A DNA stretch of 5,749 bases from an uncultured Gammaproteobacteria bacterium (lineage in GTDB: Bacteria > Pseudomonadota > Gammaproteobacteria > Pseudomonadales > Azotimanducaceae_A), in the NCBI GenBank assembly GCA_913041025.1, contig CAJWGQ010000180.1:1-5749 (forward strand), in the 5' to 3' direction. A model generated the notes under the pieces. It worked only from the letters and a program-made list of their open reading frames with translations, did not search any database and was not told where the DNA came from. Below, piece after piece: positions 1 through 5,749 of the stretch (position 1 is the stretch's first letter; every line of letters starts with the position of its first letter). Both the position numbers and the translations under genes were made by a program.

Positions 1-243
1 TTTTCATAGGTGGGTTCTCTACTAAGATTAGTGTTCGGCCAATTTAAGTACCAGATGATTAGCATAGCAAAATAGGGTTTGTATGTGTCGATGGTTAGGG
101 TGCTCTTCAGTAAGTTTTATTTAAACATGACCACTTTTGAACAAGTTTTGATTTAGCCCCCGCAGTAAAAACCGTAAAAATGGTGAATGGTCTGGAACCA
201 ATCCGTAATATAAAGTCATCGATAAAATTATAAGGAGTTCGAC
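1..243. other. Non-coding left flank and leader of the 119-aa gene
   Basis: No credible coding frame is visible on either strand in this AT-rich stretch. Apart from the ribosome binding site at 232-237 I see no convincing sigma70 promoter. AT-rich hexamers such as TAATAT at 206-211 could serve as a -10 box, but no good -35 box is spaced correctly. Confidence 0.5.
232..237 (+). promoter_or_regulatory. Shine-Dalgarno for the 119-aa gene
   Basis: AAGGAG is a near-consensus ribosome binding site, spaced 6 nt from the ATG at 244. It fixes that ATG in preference to the second in-frame ATG at codon 5. Confidence 0.8.
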
Positions 244-603
244 ATGGAATTGACTATGAGGCAAGACCCTGTAGTGGCGACAGTTACTTCTACAGAAGTG
301 CGAGATGATGGATCCACCATCAGCGCGAAGGCCGAAATGGGGCGTTACGGTATGGTGAGATTTACCATAAATCTTGAGTCCAGTGGCGACAGGTTGGGTG
401 GTAAGGCTTTCGGCGGGGGTAGGGGCGCTCTAGAGGATGGAAGTTTTGTTTCGGGAACCTTTAGTGGGCGATGGCGTAGAGAGGGTACTGAGCTGGTCGT
501 TCATGGTATCGATGAAGTTTCTAATGGCGATATGAGTCTGATTGTCTTCAATCTTGATGCCCGAGGCGATGAGGTGACGGTCACTCATTACGCTCTTGAT
601 TAA
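244..603 (+). CDS. Small soluble beta-rich protein of unknown function (119 aa)
   Basis: I do not recognise this protein. The start is well supported: an AAGGAG Shine-Dalgarno at 232-237 lies 6 nt before the ATG at 244, and the frame runs to TAA at 601-603. There is no signal peptide, membrane segment or cysteine, so a cytoplasmic location is inferred. Composition and alternation of hydrophobic and polar residues suggest mostly beta strands. A glycine-rich centre (about residues 51-77, with GGKAFGGGRG and GTFSGRWRREG) contains repeated G-x-F/G-x-W type turns that could belong to a small beta-barrel; this is inference from pattern only. It stands alone on its strand and converges with the dioxygenase gene at 748-1632, so the neighbours say little about its role. 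That it is a real gene is fairly secure; its function is not. Confidence 0.75.
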   Translation: MELTMRQDPVVATVTSTEVRDDGSTISAKAEMGRYGMVRFTINLESSGDRLGGKAFGGGRGALEDGSFVSGTFSGRWRREGTELVVHGIDEVSNGDMSLIVFNLDARGDEVTVTHYALD

Positions 604-622
604 ACTTTCAAGATCTTGGCTT

Positions 623-645
623 GTCTAGAAAGCTGTTTTCTAGAC
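623..645. terminator. 9-bp perfect inverted repeat between convergent genes, possible bidirectional terminator
   Basis: GTCTAGAAA and TTTCTAGAC form a perfect 9-bp stem around a 5-nt loop (GCTGT). It starts 20 nt after the stop of the 119-aa gene and lies about 100 nt beyond the stop of the convergent dioxygenase gene. Neither side has a clear U-tract and the stem has only 3 G-C pairs, so it is not a classic strong intrinsic terminator. The position between converging genes favours transcript termination or 3'-end protection. The rest of 604-747 contains nothing else I can support. Confidence 0.4.
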
Positions 646-747
646 TTGCGATTCGGTAGATCGGAGAAAACGAAAATTCTTGGCGGCATGTGATCTGTTT
701 AAAGGTTATTGAGTAAGCGTAAGATCTTAAGGAGTGCTTCTATTTTC

Positions 748-1632
748 TTAAGTGGTTTCGGGTTCTCCGCTCAGCCAATCTCTTACCTCTTGAGATCGAT
801 AAACATCCTGAATCGTTTTTTCTTTGAGTGCGAACGAGTCATCGTGTTTCAGGGTTGGACTGCGTCCGAAAAAGTGTTCTCTGCCCAACAGGCTTCGAAG
901 TTCTGATGGTTTGTTAACGAACCAACCGTCTTCTAAGTGATCGTGGCTCTCGATTGGTTGCATTCCAAGTCGCGAGTATGTCATGTGCAAGACGACACGT
1001 CGTCCAGGTGTTTTCCGTGCTAGACCGCCGTGCCACACGGAACCATTCCAAATCACGATAGAGCCCTTGGGAGCTATGACGGGTCTCATGCCCTCCTTGG
1101 ATTCTACGATCGATAACGGAGGAGGGCACTTGTGAATATGGCTTCCTGGTATGACCATAGTCGCTCCATTATCCTCCGTGAACTCGTCGCAAACCCAGCA
1201 AGCCGTAGCCATTATCTCCCATTTTGGGAAAGGCGCCGGAAACCAGTCGCTGTCGGAGTGGAGACCTAGCATATTAGTTCCTGCTCTTCTAACCGAGCCT
1301 GCCATTTGTGAGAGCTGAGGGCAGCGACCCAGAAGAAAATCGACCACCGCAAGAGTAGCGGGGTGTGTGACAGCTTCGGAGAAAACAGGGTTTAATTCGA
1401 GCATATTTGTTCGGAACTGGATTTCTGCGATGGGATCTTTGTCGACCTGCTCGACTATGCGATTTCGTATTTCATCGGTCAGTCCGACTGAAACCTCATC
1501 TTGAATAACCGTATAGCCTTCGTCTACCAACTGTCGGATATTGTCAGAAAGATTCCACTCTTTCACTGTCGCCGTTAAATCGGGCGGAATCTCGTAAGGG
1601 TCTGTTGTAGTTACCCCATTTATTTCTGGCAT
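748..1632 (-). CDS. Phytanoyl-CoA dioxygenase (PhyH) family Fe(II)/2-oxoglutarate oxygenase
   Basis: The 294-aa length is typical of the bacterial PhyH family, whose members hydroxylate unactivated carbons using Fe(II), O2 and 2-oxoglutarate, giving succinate and CO2. The double-stranded beta-helix residues are present: the HxD iron ligands are H125 and D127 (in LGLHSDSDW) and the distal iron ligand is H201 (in SVWHGG). R212, 11 residues after H201, is well placed to bind the 2-oxoglutarate carboxylate, as in other PhyH proteins; R211 is adjacent. The family segment NGATMVIPGSH (155-165) lies between them. There is no signal peptide, so it is cytoplasmic. The start ATG at 1632 has a short AAAAGG site at 1642-1637, 4 nt upstream. 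It begins only 19 nt after the stop of the selenoprotein gene, so the two are probably co-transcribed and co-translated. The substrate cannot be read from sequence; PhyH relatives act on fatty acyl-CoAs, ectoine, and many small metabolites. Family call is firm, substrate unknown. Confidence 0.93.
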   Translation of the reverse strand: MPEINGVTTTDPYEIPPDLTATVKEWNLSDNIRQLVDEGYTVIQDEVSVGLTDEIRNRIVEQVDKDPIAEIQFRTNMLELNPVFSEAVTHPATLAVVDFLLGRCPQLSQMAGSVRRAGTNMLGLHSDSDWFPAPFPKWEIMATACWVCDEFTEDNGATMVIPGSHIHKCPPPLSIVESKEGMRPVIAPKGSIVIWNGSVWHGGLARKTPGRRVVLHMTYSRLGMQPIESHDHLEDGWFVNKPSELRSLLGREHFFGRSPTLKHDDSFALKEKTIQDVYRSQEVRDWLSGEPETT

Positions 1633-1651
1633 GTCGCCTTTTATGTTCCTT

Positions 1652-2809
1652 CTAATCTGCTATCTGGGCATCAAGGGGCAGCATAAAACGCCATAGACCC
1701 TCCTTAACTCCAGATCTTTTCATTTCGGCTTGCGCTTCTTTAATTACAGCCCCTGACGCGGTTTGGTCTCGGTACCAGCGATATCCTGCCCATGCCGCCG
1801 GTGTGTGACCTGATATTTCTATCGCCGCCATTTCGTAATATCCGCGAATATCTTGGGCGACCCTGGCTGGTATTCCTGGTATTCCTGCTTCCTTCCATGG
1901 AGTTCCTTCGGCGACTTTTACAAAGGCACTTATTGCGTCCGGAATAGCGTCTGCTTGCAAGGTTCGAGCAGCCCCGGCTCGGTTCCCGAGCTTTTTGACT
2001 GCTCTATCGTAGGCTTGGCGAAGTCCTCTCGCTTCATCTACGGCAGGGTGAACACTGGCATCAAACCGCGGAGGCAGACTACAAACCAAGTTTTCTTCTG
2101 TGTTATCGACAATTACCTCCGGAAAATCTTTGATCACCTGGGTTGGGGATTCCAAAAGGGCGAAAGCCTCCAAGATGACGCTATGCTGGAATTCAGCATC
2201 ATTAGGTTTTCCGATAGGCCGACCCAGCGGAAAATCGCAAAATAATCCCCGAGGAGGTGCCGTGTTATATAACTGTTCGCGAATTGATCCGATGGTTACT
2301 GTGGCTATTCCTGCCGACTCGAATATATGAGCGAGCGTACTGACAGTACGCGTACACAAGGGTCAGACAGGCGTTAGCAGAACAACGTCGACCTCGTGTT
2401 TGTTTAGTAGTGCGGCGGCCGAAGGTCCCCCGTCTAGTCGGATTCCTGATAGGTCGAATTGATTGCCAGCCACAGCGATATGGACCTCCGAGACTGAGCC
2501 TATAACGCCTTGATTTTCCAGCTCCTGTAGACGATCGATGGGGAACACCACATTTAAGTCGGCGCTCACGCCAGAAGCGTCGAAGTTGGGGCTCCAGTGA
2601 CCAACAACAATGTCGCGGCGATCCTTCTCCAGTACTCTGTAGCCGGTATCGCTGGGCGCAAAGTCATCGTCATCCTCGTGATGCAACGAAGCTGAGGTGA
2701 CTATCGCGACTTTACTATCACTGAGCGGCTTGGGTATCACGAAGGCCGGGTTTTCTGGTTTCGGACATTCGGCTGTAGAGGCCCCTTTTTTTATCATGGC
2801 ATCCGTCAT
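1652..2809 (-). CDS. GrdB/PrdB-like selenoprotein (glycine/sarcosine/betaine/D-proline reductase selenoprotein B family), Sec at residue 149
   Basis: One 385-residue gene is read through an in-frame UGA (2365-2363). Frames on both sides are identical: the codons run ...ACG CCT GTC TGA CCC TTG TGT ACG..., giving LLTPV-U149-P-L-C152. This UxxC motif is the redox centre of GrdB and PrdB. Family features before the UGA are HWSPNFD (71-77), DLNVVFPIDRLQEL (84-97), GVIG (101-104) and DVVLLTPV (141-148). After it come the helix-strand TVSTLAHIFESAGIATVTIG (155-174) and PPRGLFCDFPLG (185-196). In characterised systems the selenocysteine subunit cleaves a C-N bond reductively, with pyruvoyl-containing partner subunits. 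Sec lies near residue 150, as in PrdB and unlike GrdB (near 350), but the protein is about 140 residues longer than PrdB at its C-terminus. The start ATG at 2809 has GGGAG at 2820-2816, 6 nt upstream. It leads a probable operon with the PhyH oxygenase. No GrdA, GrdE or PrdA partner is visible, so the reaction is unknown. Conventional gene calling would split this gene in two. Selenoprotein status is very likely; substrate is open. Confidence 0.93.
2335..2351 (-). promoter_or_regulatory. Bacterial SECIS-like hairpin downstream of the UGA
   Basis: On the coding strand, bases 12-28 after the UGA form GCGTACT-GTC-AGTACGC, a perfect 7-bp stem with a 3-nt loop (or a 6-bp stem with loop UGUCA). The first loop base is G, at position +19 after the UGA. 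Known bacterial SECIS elements place a G among the first two bases of a small apical loop about 16-37 nt after the UGA; in E. coli fdhF the loop G is also around +19. The hairpin lies inside the coding region, as SelB-dependent decoding in bacteria requires. No clear lower stem is seen. Confidence 0.82.
2363..2365 (-). other. In-frame UGA read as selenocysteine (Sec149)
   Basis: The TGA is followed by C (UGAC), the same +4 base as the UGA of E. coli fdhF and a comparatively weak stop context. It is the only in-frame stop in the 385 codons. It falls exactly where the family has a redox-active Cys or Sec, three residues before C152. Confidence 0.92.
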
Positions 2810-2815
2810 CTTCTA

Positions 2816-2820
2816 CTCCC
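2816..2820 (-). promoter_or_regulatory. Shine-Dalgarno for the selenoprotein gene
   Basis: GGGAG lies 6 nt before the ATG at 2809 on the minus strand. It supports this start over the in-frame ATG four codons later. Confidence 0.7.
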
Positions 2821-2828
2821 TAAAAAGT

Positions 2829-2843
2829 GAATCTCTAAGATTC
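2829..2843 (-). repeat. Short inverted repeat with T-run in the selenoprotein leader
   Basis: Read on the minus strand, GAATCT-TAG-AGATTC is a perfect 6-bp stem with a 3-nt loop, followed after two bases by TTTTT at 2826-2822, just before the GGGAG ribosome site. The stem is weak (2 G-C pairs). It could be a feeble attenuator or terminator-like element, an operator half-site pair, or chance. Confidence 0.3.
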
Positions 2844-3050
2844 TTTGTAAGTTACCGGAAAAGTAGTGATTTTGGGAGAGTGCTCTCTGTAGTCTCTGTG
2901 ATGAGCTGAGAGTCGCGAGGTGCTTTTTGTTTTTCCAGCAAAGTGTAACCGCTCTAAGCATTCTCGCCGCGAAGAGAAGTCCGCGATTTTATGAGGACTA
3001 CAAATGTAAGAACTGAAAACGACGATAAGGTAGCATGATGCTTCAATCTT

Positions 3051-3055
3051 AGGAG
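3051..3055 (+). promoter_or_regulatory. Shine-Dalgarno for the carboxylesterase gene
   Basis: AGGAG lies 8 nt before the ATG at 3064 and fixes the start immediately ahead of a lipoprotein signal peptide. Confidence 0.75.
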
Positions 3056-3063
3056 AAGAGAGC

Positions 3064-4674
3064 ATGAGAATCATTTTGGTTGTTCTTGTGGGTTTTTTGG
3101 TGGCTTGTTCGGAGCAGGGCGTTGATAGGATTCATGAAATTCCTTTGTCGACTGAAATTGAAACCACAAATGGGAAAGTGGTCGGAAACGCTCGTCAGGA
3201 AGGTCTACTTGAATTTCTCGGTATTCCGTATGCGTCAGCTCCAGTTGGCGAACTGCGCTGGCAGTCGCCGCAGCCGATCGAAGATTGGAAGGGCAAACTA
3301 GATGCAACCAAAGCGGGTCTCCCTTGCGTGCAACCTGCTACTCTGAGTGAGTTTTACGCTAGAGCCTATTCTGAGACGAGCGAAGACTGTCTCACCTTAA
3401 ATGTGTGGTCTAGAGCAACCGCAAGCTCGGACAAATTGCCCGTCATGGTATGGATCCATGGTGGTGCGCTTGTGATGGGATCTGGACGTGATTACGATGG
3501 GTCTGCGCTCACCTCGAAAGGCGTGGTGGTCGTGACAGTTAATTACAGACTTGGGCCATTTGGCTTTTTCGCGCATCCCGAGCTCTCTTCAGAGAGTGCG
3601 AACGGGGTATCAGGTAACCAGGGTTTTCGGGATCAGATCGCCGCGCTCGAGTGGGTGAGAGACAACATAGAAAACTTCGGAGGAGATCCTGAGAATGTGA
3701 CTATTTTTGGCGAATCTGCAGGTTCCTGGAGTGTGTCGGTAATGCAAGCAAGTCCGTTGGCTCGGGGTCTTTTCCATAAAGTAATCGGCCAAAGTGGTGC
3801 TCGATTTATTCCTATCCCGGATCTCACTGAAGACCGCTGGGGTATTCCCAGTGCAGAGAGTTGGGGAGAGAAACTTGGAGCGAAGTTCACTGACGCTGAT
3901 GGGGCTAGTCTCGAGACCCTGCGATCACTACCGGCTCAAGAAATCATGGATGTTTACGCTAAGGACCCCGAGGTTCTTATGAATTTTGACTATCTAACCA
4001 TTGTTGATGGAGCAGTACTGCCAGAAGAGGTCGACAATATTTTCAAGTCAGGGAATCAAGCTAACGTTCCGGCGTTGATTGGATCCAATGCGGATGAGGC
4101 GACAACCTTTGACCCAGCACTGCTCAACCCACAGGCGACTGATCTTGATTACGGAGAGGCTCTTCGAGCTCAGGTCGCTATGATGCTTCCGGCCGGGGAC
4201 GCAACCATCTTCGATCACTACTCAGCAGATGCTGACGTAGCCCAGAATTCCTGGGTTGAATTCAGCACTGATGCCATGTTTACCCAGCCCATGCGGCTTT
4301 GGGCGGACTACATGCAAACTGTATCCAGTCCAGCTTATCTATATTGGTGGACCTGGGCTCCGATCGTTGACGGCAGCGATAAGTATGGTGCCTTCCATGC
4401 TGCCGAAGTGCCTTTCGTATTTGGCGATCTGTCCACTTTTAATATGACCTCCAGGCCCGAAGATGAAGTATTTTCGGATCTGATGATGACAATCTGGACC
4501 AACTTCGCCAAGACTGGCAATCCTTCTGTCGAGGGAGTTCTTGATTGGCCAGCCTATGATTCGGAACGAGCAAATACAGCTGTGCTTGGTAAGGAGCTTT
4601 CCGTGGAGCCGGGTATACGTAGCGAACGAGTGGAAAAGATAACGGCCGCTTATTCTGCTCAACGAAGTAAATAA
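3064..4674 (+). CDS. Type-B carboxylesterase/lipase, predicted lipoprotein
   Basis: This 536-aa alpha/beta-hydrolase of the carboxylesterase type-B family hydrolyses carboxylic esters; the exact substrate is unknown. The N-terminus is a short lipoprotein signal with lipobox LVAC; C15 would be lipidated, and S16 at +2 favours outer-membrane sorting, so the enzyme should face the periplasm or surface. Family landmarks follow in order: GIPYASAPVGELRW (53-66), the EDCLTLNVW signature (107-115), the oxyanion-hole segment HGGA (132-135), VNYRLGPFGF (159-168), nucleophile S218 in GESAGS (216-221), probable acid E345 (in SNADEATTF) and probable catalytic H445 (in GAFHAAEVPFVFG). C88 and C109 are placed like the conserved N-terminal disulfide pair. 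The full length and intact triad indicate a working enzyme. The gene ends in tandem stops TAA-TGA (4672-4677). The SDR gene follows 77 nt downstream on the same strand and may be co-transcribed. The family call is secure. Confidence 0.96.
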   Translation: MRIILVVLVGFLVACSEQGVDRIHEIPLSTEIETTNGKVVGNARQEGLLEFLGIPYASAPVGELRWQSPQPIEDWKGKLDATKAGLPCVQPATLSEFYARAYSETSEDCLTLNVWSRATASSDKLPVMVWIHGGALVMGSGRDYDGSALTSKGVVVVTVNYRLGPFGFFAHPELSSESANGVSGNQGFRDQIAALEWVRDNIENFGGDPENVTIFGESAGSWSVSVMQASPLARGLFHKVIGQSGARFIPIPDLTEDRWGIPSAESWGEKLGAKFTDADGASLETLRSLPAQEIMDVYAKDPEVLMNFDYLTIVDGAVLPEEVDNIFKSGNQANVPALIGSNADEATTFDPALLNPQATDLDYGEALRAQVAMMLPAGDATIFDHYSADADVAQNSWVEFSTDAMFTQPMRLWADYMQTVSSPAYLYWWTWAPIVDGSDKYGAFHAAEVPFVFGDLSTFNMTSRPEDEVFSDLMMTIWTNFAKTGNPSVEGVLDWPAYDSERANTAVLGKELSVEPGIRSERVEKITAAYSAQRSK

Positions 4675-4738
4675 TGAACAGTATATCTTGGGCGTTGGGT
4701 TGATTTATTTGATGCAACGAATGGTGTAGAGAAAAGCT

Positions 4739-4743
4739 AAGGA
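4739..4743 (+). promoter_or_regulatory. Shine-Dalgarno for the SDR gene
   Basis: AAGGA lies 8 nt before the ATG at 4752. The 77-nt gap from the esterase stop holds no clear terminator, so read-through from the esterase gene is possible. Confidence 0.65.
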
Positions 4744-4751
4744 ATGTATTT

Positions 4752-5645
4752 ATGAAATCTTTTGACAATAAAGTTGCCGTGGTGACCGGTGCTGCTTCTG
4801 GCATGGGCAGATACTTGGCAGTGCTTCTCGCTAAAGTGGGATGTAATGTGGCTATCTGTGATGTCAACGAAGAGGAGCTCGAAAACACGGCAAAAATGCT
4901 TGAAAGCTACAACGTGGCGACCTCTCGACATGTTGTAGATATTGCAGATCAGTCAGCAATCGAAAAATTTCATCAAGAGGTGATAGATCACCACCAACGA
5001 GTCGATCTTGTATTTAATAACGCTGGCATCACCGTGATGTCTGAGTTCGGCGATATGCCCGAAACCGATTGGGATCGCGTGATGAAGGTTAACTTGGACG
5101 GTGTGATCAATATGACCAGAAAGTTTCTGCCAGACCTGAAATCTCGGCCAGAGGCAGCACTGATCAACACCTCCTCAATTTTTGGGATGGTTGCGGTCCC
5201 TGGACAGAGTGTTTACCACGCGACAAAATTTGCGGTCCGCGGGTTTACTGAATCACTGGCGAAAGAGATGAAGGGCACAAACTTGCAGGTCCATTGCGTT
5301 CACCCTGGTCACGTGGGTACCAATATAGCCTCCTCTGCAAAGCAGATAGAATCTAAAGAAGGTGAGCCTTCTAATTTGCTCGGGAAAAAATTCTCGGTTG
5401 AAGAACAGGGAAAGATGTTTAAAGAAAACGGAATGCATCCAAGCCGGGCCGCTAAAATCATTTTAAATGGCGTCAGGAAAAAAAGGACGCGGATATTTGT
5501 GGGCCTGGACGCCAAATTGTTGGATCTGAGTCAGCGGTTTTTTCCTTTGAACTACCAAAAAACATGGCCTCTTATTTTCTTGCCCATGATGGCTCGAAAT
5601 CAGATGTTAAAGAAACCTTTGCCAGACTTACCCAGTGAACCATAG
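4752..5645 (+). CDS. Classical short-chain dehydrogenase/reductase (SDR) with C-terminal extension
   Basis: This 297-aa Rossmann-fold oxidoreductase should interconvert an alcohol and a ketone/aldehyde using NAD(P). Cofactor motif TGAASGMG spans 12-19. D37 at the end of the second strand (AICDVN) suggests a preference for NAD(H). D63 sits in the VVDIAD segment, NNAG is at 89-92, and the catalytic tetrad is N114, S142, Y155 and K159 (YHATK). HPG follows at 184-186. Classical SDRs are usually about 250 residues; here roughly residues 240-297 are an extra tail with basic RKKRTR (242-247) and a hydrophobic stretch WPLIFLPMM (272-280). The tail could form a membrane-contacting or substrate-lid element, which is inference. 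There is no signal peptide. It follows the esterase gene on the same strand, consistent with processing the alcohol released by ester hydrolysis, but that link is circumstantial. The substrate is not identifiable. Confidence 0.95.
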   Translation: MKSFDNKVAVVTGAASGMGRYLAVLLAKVGCNVAICDVNEEELENTAKMLESYNVATSRHVVDIADQSAIEKFHQEVIDHHQRVDLVFNNAGITVMSEFGDMPETDWDRVMKVNLDGVINMTRKFLPDLKSRPEAALINTSSIFGMVAVPGQSVYHATKFAVRGFTESLAKEMKGTNLQVHCVHPGHVGTNIASSAKQIESKEGEPSNLLGKKFSVEEQGKMFKENGMHPSRAAKIILNGVRKKRTRIFVGLDAKLLDLSQRFFPLNYQKTWPLIFLPMMARNQMLKKPLPDLPSEP

Positions 5646-5684
5646 GGATTCTTTTGTTTTCAGATTCTTACCATCGTACTTAAA

Positions 5685-5705
5685 GAGCATTAGCTCATGT
5701 TTTTT
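5685..5705 (+). terminator. Weak terminator-like hairpin after the SDR gene
   Basis: GAGC-ATTA-GCTC (5685-5696) is a 4-bp stem with a tetraloop, followed by ATG and a run of six T (5700-5705), about 40 nt past the SDR stop. The T-run and position fit an intrinsic terminator, but the stem is short. Confidence 0.35.
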
Positions 5706-5727
5706 CTAGATGCCGGCAGTTTTACTG

Positions 5728-5743
5728 AGGGAGAAATATCCCT
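5728..5743. repeat. Inverted repeat at the right edge
   Basis: AGGGA and TCCCT form a 5-bp stem around GAAATA. The window ends 6 nt later, so its context and function cannot be judged. No gene start is visible in 5646-5749. Confidence 0.25.
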
Positions 5744-5749
5744 GCAATA

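Larger units (their letters stand above)
2810..3063. other. Divergent intergenic region between the selenoprotein operon and the esterase gene
   Basis: These 254 nt must hold, or receive, the 5' regions of two divergent transcripts. I see ribosome sites at both edges, the inverted repeat at 2829-2843, two 7-bp direct repeats TCTCTGT at 2884-2890 and 2893-2899 (period 9), and the imperfect palindrome GAGAGTGCTCTC at 2876-2887. No -35/-10 pair close to consensus stands out in either direction, so promoters are not placed. No coding frame here looks real. Confidence 0.45.

Noticed and set aside
1..7. Possible minus-strand gene start (ATGAAAA) at the left edge.
   Set aside because: Only seven bases are available and the preceding minus-strand bases contain no Shine-Dalgarno sequence.
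148..180. Possible promoter TTGATT ... with A-rich -10 region before the 119-aa gene.
   Set aside because: The best -10-like hexamers are spaced wrongly (about 21 nt) and AT-rich matches are expected by chance here.
709..906. Plus-strand open frame of 65 codons.
   Set aside because: It begins at a non-ATG codon, lies mostly antisense to the intact dioxygenase gene and shows no protein-like features.
1853..2245. Plus-strand 130-codon open frame.
   Set aside because: It lies wholly antisense to the selenoprotein gene, whose family motifs are clear; there is no ribosome site and no recognisable domain.
2363..2365. Nonsense mutation making a pseudogene.
   Set aside because: The UGA sits exactly at the catalytic Cys/Sec position, a SECIS-like hairpin follows, and the 236 codons after it remain open and conserved in character.
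1652..2809. Two separate genes, 2809-2363 and 2359-1652, the second starting at TTG.
   Set aside because: The second has no ribosome site at its start, its proposed start codon lies one codon after the stop in the same frame, and the family motif spans the junction. One selenoprotein explains all of this.
4439..4888. Minus-strand 149-codon open frame spanning the esterase-SDR junction.
   Set aside because: It is antisense to two well-supported genes, and its composition looks like a frame shadow.

Overview
The window carries five protein-coding genes, moderate GC and compact intergenic regions with Shine-Dalgarno-led ATG starts. It looks like a Gram-negative bacterium, most plausibly a marine or otherwise aerobic proteobacterium. 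The supporting signs are a lipobox-bearing type-B carboxylesterase, a phytanoyl-CoA-dioxygenase-like oxygenase and a classical SDR. The lineage is inferred from gene content only; no taxonomic marker is present.

The main result is that what looks like two adjacent minus-strand genes (2809-2363 and 2359-1652) is one continuous 385-codon gene interrupted by a single in-frame UGA at codon 149. The reading frame is the same on both sides. The residues around the UGA read LLTPV-U-PLC, the UxxC redox motif of the glycine/sarcosine/betaine and D-proline reductase selenoprotein B family (GrdB/PrdB). Family motifs occur both before and after the UGA. A 7-bp GC-containing hairpin with a G-U-C apical loop begins 12 nt after the UGA and fits a bacterial SECIS element. 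The gene is therefore read as a selenoprotein, with Sec at residue 149, and not as a broken gene.

Layout from left to right: 1-243 is non-coding leader; 244-603 (+) is a 119-aa protein of unknown function; 604-747 is a convergent intergenic region with a strong 9-bp inverted repeat; 1632-748 (-) is a PhyH-type Fe(II)/2-oxoglutarate dioxygenase; 2809-1652 (-) is the GrdB/PrdB-like selenoprotein; 2810-3063 is a divergent intergenic region; 3064-4674 (+) is a type-B carboxylesterase lipoprotein; 4752-5645 (+) is a classical SDR with a C-terminal extension; 5646-5749 is non-coding, with a weak terminator-like hairpin.

The selenoprotein and the dioxygenase are separated by only 19 nt on the same strand and are probably one transcript. 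A reductase-family selenoprotein normally known from anaerobic amino-acid fermentation is thus coupled to an O2-dependent oxygenase. None of the usual partner subunits (GrdA, GrdC/D, GrdE, PrdA) lies in the window, so the substrate and reaction are unknown. The esterase and SDR run divergently and may form a second, unrelated transcription unit of hydrolysis followed by alcohol/ketone oxidoreduction.
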